Assembly: GCA_023229795.1 (NCBI GenBank)
Contig: JALNYP010000003.1
Span: 39,586 to 103,585 of the forward strand
Direction of reading: 5' to 3'
DNA: 64,000 nucleotides
Source of the DNA: Syntrophobacterales bacterium
Lineage (GTDB): Bacteria; Desulfobacterota; Desulfobaccia; Desulfobaccales; 0-14-0-80-60-11
Shown: positions 57,425-64,000 of the stretch, in pieces
Position numbering within the stretch: position 1 is the first letter of the stretch
How the letters are laid out: each line of letters begins with the position of its first letter
Program-made: the position numbers and the translations under genes
Notes under the pieces: generated by a model
What the model was told of the DNA's origin: nothing
Databases searched by the model: none
The model's input: only the letters and a program-made list of their open reading frames with translations

Positions 57425-58525
57425 ATGTTCGATCGCCGTTTAGTCCAAAATTTTGATTACTTGCTTCTGGCGCTGGTGCTGATCATCTGCGGCATGGGCA
57501 TCGTCAACCTGTACAGCGCCGGGTACAACCGGGGGGAGGGGACCCCGCTCTACGTCAAGCAGCTGTACTGGCTGGCCGTGGGTCTCGGCATGTTGTTCGT
57601 GACCCTCATCTATGATTACCGGCACCTGGAGAAGCTCGCTTATCCCATCTATATCCTCAGTATCCTCATGCTCCTCGCGGTGATGTTCGGGGGCAAGGTG
57701 GTCTATGGCTCCCGGCGTTGGCTGGCCCTGGGCCCCGTCTCCTTTCAACCCTCCGAGCTCGCTAAAATCGGCATCATCCTGGCGCTGGCCACCTACTTCA
57801 GCCGACGGCCGCGGACCGAGTCCATGCGCCTCAAGGACCTGCTCGTTCCCGGCCTCCTGGTGATGATCCCGGTCGCCTTGATTATCAAGCAGCCGGACCT
57901 GGGGTCGGGGATTTTGGTAGTTCTGGTGGCCGCCAGCATCATTTTGTTTGTGGGAGTGAACTGGCGCACCCTGGCGGGGTGCGGCCTCACCCTGGTCCTG
58001 CTGTCGCCGTTGCTCTGGCACTTTCTCAAGGATTACCAGCGCCAGCGGGTCCTGACCTTCCTCAATCCGGAAAAAGATCCCCTGGGCGCGGGCTATCACA
58101 TTCTGCAGTCCATGATCGCGGTGGGTTCCGGCCAGTTCTGGGGCAAGGGCTTCCTGCAAGGCACCCAGAGCCAGCTCTATTTTCTGCCGGAGCAGCACAC
58201 CGATTTTGTCTTCTCGGTGTTTGCCGAGGAATGGGGTTTCGTGGGCTCCGCAGTGTTGCTGCTGCTGTTTACGGCCCTGGCCATCTGGGGGTTGACCGTG
58301 GCCCGGGATTGCAAAGACCGCTTTGGGTACTTGCTGGCCGTGGGTGTGACGGCCTTGATCTTCTGGCAGATCTTCATCAATCTCTGCATGGTCACCGGCT
58401 TTTTGCCCGTGGTGGGCATCCCCCTGCCGCTGTTCAGCTATGGCGGCTCTTCCCTGATCACCACCCTCTTGGGAGTGGGATTTCTCCTGAATATTCGCAT
58501 GCGCCGCTACTTATTTGGGGGGTGA
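57425..58525 (+). CDS. rodA: Rod-shape-determining protein RodA (SEDS glycosyltransferase)
   Basis: A 366-residue inner-membrane peptidoglycan polymerase with ten predicted helices. SEDS landmarks are VYGSRRWLALGPVSFQPSEL, LIIKQPDLGSG, the long loop GYHILQSMIAVGSGQFWGKG with QLYFLPEQHTDFVFSVFAEE, and the end GIPLPLFSYGGSSLITTL. The RodA/FtsW/SpoVE alternatives are told apart by its short C-terminus and the QSQLYFLPEQHTDF form, as in RodA. It has no MreB or PBP2 gene beside it in the window. A heptamer tract precedes the start. Confidence 0.94.
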   Translation: MFDRRLVQNFDYLLLALVLIICGMGIVNLYSAGYNRGEGTPLYVKQLYWLAVGLGMLFVTLIYDYRHLEKLAYPIYILSILMLLAVMFGGKVVYGSRRWLALGPVSFQPSELAKIGIILALATYFSRRPRTESMRLKDLLVPGLLVMIPVALIIKQPDLGSGILVVLVAASIILFVGVNWRTLAGCGLTLVLLSPLLWHFLKDYQRQRVLTFLNPEKDPLGAGYHILQSMIAVGSGQFWGKGFLQGTQSQLYFLPEQHTDFVFSVFAEEWGFVGSAVLLLLFTALAIWGLTVARDCKDRFGYLLAVGVTALIFWQIFINLCMVTGFLPVVGIPLPLFSYGGSSLITTLLGVGFLLNIRMRRYLFGG

Positions 58526-58546
58526 TCATTTTTTTGCAAAAAAATT

Positions 58547-58575
58547 TTGACACCCCGTTGAAAATAGGCTAAAAA
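58547..58575 (+). promoter_or_regulatory. Sigma-70-type promoter of the ATP synthase genes
   Basis: TTGACA (58547-58552), 17-bp spacer, TAAAAA (58570-58575), about 104 bp before the first atp start. Confidence 0.7.
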
Positions 58576-58678
58576 GGCAAATGTGAAAAGTTACACATGG
58601 CCTTAACCTCATGCAATACTCGCTTAAAGCCGTTAAGTCATTGATCTTAGTAAATAAAATACGAGGTGGCAGCCAGGA

Positions 58679-59107
58679 ATGATTGACATTGATTGGACCT
58701 TGTACGCGAACCTCATCAACTTCCTGCTCCTGGTCTTTCTCCTGAACATGGTTTTGTTCCGTCCCATCCGGAACGCTCTTAGAGAGCGTCAGGCCAAAAT
58801 GCTGGCCCAGGAGGTCGATATCAACCTCCTGACGGATCAGGGTCAAAGCCTGGAGGATGAAATCAAGGAGAAACTGGCCGCAGCCCGGCGCGATGGCGCA
58901 GGTGCTCGGGAAACCCTGAAACAGGAAGGGGCCCAAGCCGAAGCTTCCCTGGTGGATGAAGTGAAACGCCAGGTGGAAGTGGAGTGGGCCACGGTGGAAA
59001 AGAAAATCAAAGCTGACATGGCCAAGGCCCGGGCCTCCCTAGAGACGCAGGCCCAGAGCTTTGCTAATCTGCTGGCCACCAAGATTCTGGGGAGGGACCT
59101 CTCATGA
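58679..59107 (+). CDS. ATP synthase F0 subunit b' (or b, first copy)
   Basis: A 142-residue peripheral-stalk subunit. A single N-terminal membrane helix (YANLINFLLLVFLLNMVLF) is followed by VLFRPIRNALRERQAKM and a long charged coiled coil. The N-terminus LYANLINFLLLVFLLN is typical of b' chains. The stop overlaps the next gene (ATGA), which codes for a second b-type subunit, so the stalk is a b/b' heterodimer. GAGGTGGCAGCCAGGA precedes the ATG. Confidence 0.9.
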   Translation: MIDIDWTLYANLINFLLLVFLLNMVLFRPIRNALRERQAKMLAQEVDINLLTDQGQSLEDEIKEKLAAARRDGAGARETLKQEGAQAEASLVDEVKRQVEVEWATVEKKIKADMAKARASLETQAQSFANLLATKILGRDLS

Positions 59108-59709
59108 ACGGCGGACGCAGAATCGGGCTCAAGACCTGGGCAGCCCTGGGAGGGGCCGCGGCCGGACTCATCCTGACCGGAGTGGCCGCAGCTTCCGAGG
59201 CGGCCGGCGGCCACGGGGGCATTTCCCCCGAAAAGCTTCAGGATCTGCTGTGGCGCAGCGTCAATTTCGTGGTCTTCGCCGCGATCTTGATCAAGCTGGT
59301 AGCCAAGCCGGCGAAGAATTTCTTCGCCCAGCGCTCCCAGGACGTGGCCACTAGCCTGGATGACTTGGAAGCCAAGCAAGCCGCCGCAGCCACCGCAGTC
59401 AAGGCCGCGGAAGCCCGCCTGGCCGAAGTGGCCAAAGAACGGGAAGCGATTATCCAGCAGTTTATGGCCGAAGGCGAGATGGAGAAGGCCAAGATCCTGG
59501 ATAAGGCCAACCTGGTAGCCGAGCGCATCAAAGAAATGGCCTCTATGACCATTGCGCAGGAAACCAAAAAGGCCGCGCAGAACCTGAAAGAGGAAGTCGT
59601 GGGCCTGGCCACCCAAATGGCCACGGACATGATTAGAGAAAAGGCTACCTACGCCGACCAGCAAGGTCTGGTGGAGGAATATTTGCAGAAGGTGGTGGAA
59701 ACCCATTGA
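59104..59709 (+). CDS. atpF: ATP synthase F0 subunit b
   Basis: A 201-residue peripheral-stalk subunit. It has an additional N-terminal hydrophobic segment (WAALGGAAAGLILTGVAAAS), likely a signal-like leader as seen in other deltaproteobacterial b subunits, then LLWRSVNFVVFAAILIKLV as the membrane helix and KPAKNFFAQRSQDVATSLDD leading into a coiled coil to the end. It overlaps the genes on both sides by four bases, so translation of the operon is tightly coupled. Confidence 0.93.
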   Translation: MNGGRRIGLKTWAALGGAAAGLILTGVAAASEAAGGHGGISPEKLQDLLWRSVNFVVFAAILIKLVAKPAKNFFAQRSQDVATSLDDLEAKQAAAATAVKAAEARLAEVAKEREAIIQQFMAEGEMEKAKILDKANLVAERIKEMASMTIAQETKKAAQNLKEEVVGLATQMATDMIREKATYADQQGLVEEYLQKVVETH

Positions 59710-60257
59710 TTGACATGACCGTTGCCCGACGCTATGCCAAAGCCTTGCTGACCCTGGGCAAGGAAGATGGTAATTACAAAGAGTATGGGGAGGGGCTCAG
59801 TGGATTCGCCCATCTTTTAGAGCGGGAACCGGAACTGAAGGATGCCCTGCTCAACCCCATCCATGGCCGGGAGGATCGCAGCAAATTACTGCTGCGCATG
59901 GTTGAACTCTTGCAACTCACTCCCATGGTTTCCAACCTCCTTCAACTTCTCCTGGAAAAACACCGCCTCAACGCGGTGGACGGAGTCGCGATAGCCTATC
60001 AGGAAATGCTGGACGAAGTGGAGAACGTCAGCCGGGCCAAGGTTAAAACCGCGATCTTCCTGGATGACGCTACCCAGGATCGACTCCGGCAGACCCTGGA
60101 GAAGTTGACCGGCAGCACCGTGGTCATGGAGGTGGAGGAAGATCCCAGCATCATCGGCGGCATTGTCGCCAAGGTGGGGGACCTGGTGCTGGACGGCAGT
60201 GTGAGCACCCAGATCAATACCCTACGAGAATCCTTAATAAAAGGCGAGGTCTTATAA
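59706..60257 (+). CDS. atpH: ATP synthase F1 subunit delta
   Basis: A 183-residue subunit that joins the stalk to F1 (OSCP type). It begins MTVARRYAKALLTLGKEDGN and ends with the family's VGDLVLDGSVSTQINTLRES. TTG 59706 overlaps the atpF stop and has GGTGG 8 bases upstream. ATG 59715, three codons on, is the alternative start. The next gene starts at the following base after the stop. Confidence 0.94.
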   Translation: MIDMTVARRYAKALLTLGKEDGNYKEYGEGLSGFAHLLEREPELKDALLNPIHGREDRSKLLLRMVELLQLTPMVSNLLQLLLEKHRLNAVDGVAIAYQEMLDEVENVSRAKVKTAIFLDDATQDRLRQTLEKLTGSTVVMEVEEDPSIIGGIVAKVGDLVLDGSVSTQINTLRESLIKGEVL

Positions 60258-61781
60258 ATGGAAATCAGAGCAGAAGAAATCAGCCAAATTATTCGCTCTC
60301 AGATCCGGGATTATGAGAAGAAGGTGGAGGTGGCCGAAACCGGGACCGTGCTGTCCGTGGGTGACGGCATCGCCCGGGTCTATGGCGTGGAGAAGTGCAT
60401 GGCCATGGAACTCTTGGAGTTCCCTGGGGGGATCTTCGGGCTTGCCTTGAACCTGGAAGAGGACAACGTCGGTGTCGCGATCCTGGGTGAAGACACGCAC
60501 ATCAAAGAGGGCGACATCGTTAAACGCACCGGCCGGATCGCCCAGGTGCCCGTAGGCGACGCGGTTCTCGGCCGGGTCATCGATCCCGTGGGCAACCCCA
60601 TTGACGGCAAGGGCCCCATCGACGCCAAGGAGTTCCGGCGCATCGAAGTCAAGGCCCCGGGCGTCATCGAGCGCGCCCCCGTGAATGAGCCCATGTACAC
60701 GGGCTACAAGGCTGTAGACGCCATGACCCCCGTCGGCCGCGGTCAGCGGGAGTTGATCATCGGCGACCGCCAGATCGGCAAAACCGCCCTCTGCGTCGAT
60801 GCCATCATCAACCAGAAGGACTCCGGCATCCTCTGTGTCTACGTAGCCGTAGGTCAGAAAAAATCCACCGTGGCCCAGGTGGTGGACGCCCTGGAACGCC
60901 ACGGCGCCTTGAAGCACACCATCATCGTCAACGCCTCGGCCTCCGAGCCCGCGCCTTTGCAGTACGTCGCCGCGTTTGCCGGCTGCGCCATGGGCGAGTA
61001 TTACCGGGACAAAGGCCGTCACGCCCTGATCATCTATGATGATCTGACCAAACAGGCCCAGGCCTACCGGCAGATGTCCTTGCTGCTGCGCCGGCCGCCG
61101 GGACGTGAAGCCTATCCCGGTGACATCTTCTACAACCACTCCCGGTTGCTGGAGCGGGCCGCCAAGTTGAACGACGCCCTGGGAGGCGGCTCTCTCACCG
61201 CCCTACCCATCATTGAGACTCAGCAGGGCGACGTCTCGGCCTTTATTCCCACCAACGTTATTTCCATCACCGACGGTCAGGTGTACCTGGAACCGAACCT
61301 GTTCTTCTCCGGTATCCGGCCCGCCATCAACGTCGGTCTGTCCGTCTCCCGGGTCGGCGGCGCCGCCCAGGTGAAGGCCATGAAGCAGGTGGCCGGCATG
61401 TTGCGTCTGGAAATGGCCCAATACCGGGAACTGGCGGCCTTTGCCCAGTTCGGCTCCGAGTTGGACAAGGCCACCCAGCAGCAGCTTAACCGTGGCGCCC
61501 GGCTGGTGGAAGTCCTGAAGCAGCCCCAGTATCAGCCGCTGCCCATGGAGAAGCAGGTGTCCATCATCTATGCCGGCACCCGGGGCTTCCTGGACAAGTA
61601 CCCCATCGATGTCCTGGCCTCCTACGAACAGCAGCTCTACAGCTTCATGGAGTCGAAATACGCTGACGTGCTGGCCGCCATCAAGGAGCAGAGAGAGTTT
61701 ACTTCGGAAATCGATGCCAAGATGAAAGAAATTTTGGCTGAGTTTGATTCCATCTTCCAGCCTGTCGTCAGCGCGTCATAA
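60258..61781 (+). CDS. atpA: ATP synthase F1 subunit alpha
   Basis: A 507-residue regulatory nucleotide-binding subunit of the F1 hexamer. It has the N-terminal beta-barrel (VLSVGDGIARVYGVEKCMAM), Walker A GDRQIGKTAL near residue 170, the DELSEED-like helical C-terminus and the arginine finger region GLSVSRVGGAAQVKAMKQVA. YDDLTKQAQAYRQMSLLLRR is the typical catalytic-interface segment. No truncation or frameshift. A ribosome site is part of the atpH end (AAAGGCGAGG). Confidence 0.98.
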   Translation: MEIRAEEISQIIRSQIRDYEKKVEVAETGTVLSVGDGIARVYGVEKCMAMELLEFPGGIFGLALNLEEDNVGVAILGEDTHIKEGDIVKRTGRIAQVPVGDAVLGRVIDPVGNPIDGKGPIDAKEFRRIEVKAPGVIERAPVNEPMYTGYKAVDAMTPVGRGQRELIIGDRQIGKTALCVDAIINQKDSGILCVYVAVGQKKSTVAQVVDALERHGALKHTIIVNASASEPAPLQYVAAFAGCAMGEYYRDKGRHALIIYDDLTKQAQAYRQMSLLLRRPPGREAYPGDIFYNHSRLLERAAKLNDALGGGSLTALPIIETQQGDVSAFIPTNVISITDGQVYLEPNLFFSGIRPAINVGLSVSRVGGAAQVKAMKQVAGMLRLEMAQYRELAAFAQFGSELDKATQQQLNRGARLVEVLKQPQYQPLPMEKQVSIIYAGTRGFLDKYPIDVLASYEQQLYSFMESKYADVLAAIKEQREFTSEIDAKMKEILAEFDSIFQPVVSAS

Positions 61782-61796
61782 GAGCGGGGTATAAGC

Positions 61797-62669
61797 ATGG
61801 CGACCCTACAAGATATCAAACGCAAAATCGGGGCGGTCAAGAAGACCCAGCAGATCACCAAGGCCATGAACATGGTCTCGGCCGCGAAACTGCGGGGCGC
61901 CCAGATGCGCATGGAAGGGTTCCGGCCTTATGCCGGGGCTTTCGCCATGATGTTGGGCAATATGGCCGGCCGGGTGGAGCCTGACATACACCCCTTCTTC
62001 CAACAGACCACTCCGGTGACCAGGGTGGGGTTGGTGCTGATGACCGCTGACCGTGGGTTGTGCGGCAGCTTCAACGTCAACCTGATCAACACCGCGGTGA
62101 AGTTTATCCGGGAAAAAGAGGCGGCGGGGATCGAGGTTTCCCTCATCTGCGTGGGCCGCAAAGGCCGGGATTTCTTCCGGCGGCGCAAACGGGAGATGTT
62201 GGCCCAATACGTGGATGTGTGGAATAAGTTCGACTTTTCCAACGCGGTGACGGTGGCCCGGGAGGTTATGAACGCCTTCTTGGCTGGGGACGTGCAAGAG
62301 GTCCACCTGATCCATTCCAGCTTTATCAATATGGCGATCCAGCGTCCCAAAATGGTGCAGTTGCTGCCCATCAAGCCCTCCGAGACGGAAGCGGAAGCAG
62401 GAGGCAGCACGGAGTATCTCTTCGAGCCGCCCATGGAGCAGTTCCTGGAGTACCTGCTGCCCAAGTATATCAACGTGCTGGTTTACCATGGCTTCCTGGA
62501 AAATTCCGCCAGCGAATACGCCGCCCGGATGACCGCCATGGACAACGCCCAGTCAAACTGTAAGGAAATGATCACCACCTTGAGCCTCATCATGAACAAG
62601 GCCCGGCAGGCGGCCATTACCAGAGAACTGATGGATATCGTGGGCGGGGCTGAGGCCCTTAAAGGCTAA
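61797..62669 (+). CDS. atpG: ATP synthase F1 subunit gamma
   Basis: A 290-residue central-shaft subunit. The N-terminal helix KRKIGAVKKTQQITKAMNMV and VSAAKLRGAQMRM, the middle LMTADRGLCGSFNVNLI and the C-terminal ASEYAARMTAMDNAQSNCKE and KARQAAITRELMDIVGGAEAL are the family's fixed points. GAGCGGGGTATAAGC precedes the ATG; the ribosome site is moderate. It lies between alpha and beta as in all F1 operons. Confidence 0.97.
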   Translation: MATLQDIKRKIGAVKKTQQITKAMNMVSAAKLRGAQMRMEGFRPYAGAFAMMLGNMAGRVEPDIHPFFQQTTPVTRVGLVLMTADRGLCGSFNVNLINTAVKFIREKEAAGIEVSLICVGRKGRDFFRRRKREMLAQYVDVWNKFDFSNAVTVAREVMNAFLAGDVQEVHLIHSSFINMAIQRPKMVQLLPIKPSETEAEAGGSTEYLFEPPMEQFLEYLLPKYINVLVYHGFLENSASEYAARMTAMDNAQSNCKEMITTLSLIMNKARQAAITRELMDIVGGAEALKG

Positions 62670-62698
62670 GCCGCCCGTATGAGGAGGATTGACAGCAT

Positions 62699-64000
<1,302 letters not shown>

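Overview
The window is about 64 kb of GC-rich, densely packed bacterial chromosome. The gene content suggests a strictly anaerobic member of the former Deltaproteobacteria (Desulfobacterota, perhaps near Desulfobacca or the Syntrophobacteria); this placement is an inference. It rests on a B12-dependent class II ribonucleotide reductase, indolepyruvate:ferredoxin oxidoreductase, paired b/b' ATP synthase genes, sigma-54 signalling, HD-GYP and GEMM c-di-GMP-type signalling, PEP-CTERM-like exported proteins and two UGA-containing selenoprotein genes. No rRNA, phage or CRISPR was seen.

Layout. 1-2041: start of uvrA and a small partner gene, both on the minus strand. 2490-6424: a GAF-PAS-sigma-54 activator, an array of three operator-like repeats, a sigma-54-like promoter, an HD-domain gene and an unknown gene. 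6766-13980: a NarX/NarL-like two-component pair, a degenerate Prim-Pol protein, a PAS/HD-GYP phosphodiesterase and two membrane-anchored unknowns. 14313-21333: branched-chain amino-acid transporter genes livH, livM and livG, interrupted by a small gene flanked by a duplicated livH tail, a DUF4258/YgiT toxin-antitoxin pair and iorAB. 21969-27030: a large repeat-containing multicopper oxidase and three small exported proteins. 27255-27874: two tandem selenoproteins. 28178-31361 (minus strand): TPR protein, nrdJ, DUF169. 31552-41817: Ca2+-type P-ATPase, RNase H-like exonuclease, proS, relA/spoT, rpmB, metzincin-like protease and a second, AT-rich RelA/SpoT-domain gene. 42053-46119: exported nitroreductase, small membrane proteins and a stand-alone AICAR formyltransferase.

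46440-51603 is the most rearranged part. It holds three PEP-CTERM-like genes. The first two share a duplicated promoter, leader RNA and signal peptide; the second and third share a sorting signal and terminator. The third has a GEMM riboswitch coupled to a terminator. A complete IS1595-family element with two passenger genes and an 8-bp target duplication sits in the T-tract of the first gene's terminator. 51652-57403 carries tadA, two serine tRNAs, a methyltransferase, a VOC protein, dnaX-ybaB-recR and the remains of toxin-antitoxin modules. 57425-64000 carries rodA and the ATP synthase genes atpF'-F-H-A-G-D, the last cut by the window end.

Intergenic DNA is rich in repeats: heptamer tracts of the GAAAACC type, octamer GGCGAAAA tracts, several families of paired-hairpin palindromes, and a near-identical GCAGGGC...GCCCTGC terminator used at six places. 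The strongest candidates for new biology are the selenoprotein pair with identical SECIS-like hairpins, the conserved unassigned leader RNA before two PEP-CTERM genes, and the modular reuse of 5' and 3' cassettes among those genes.
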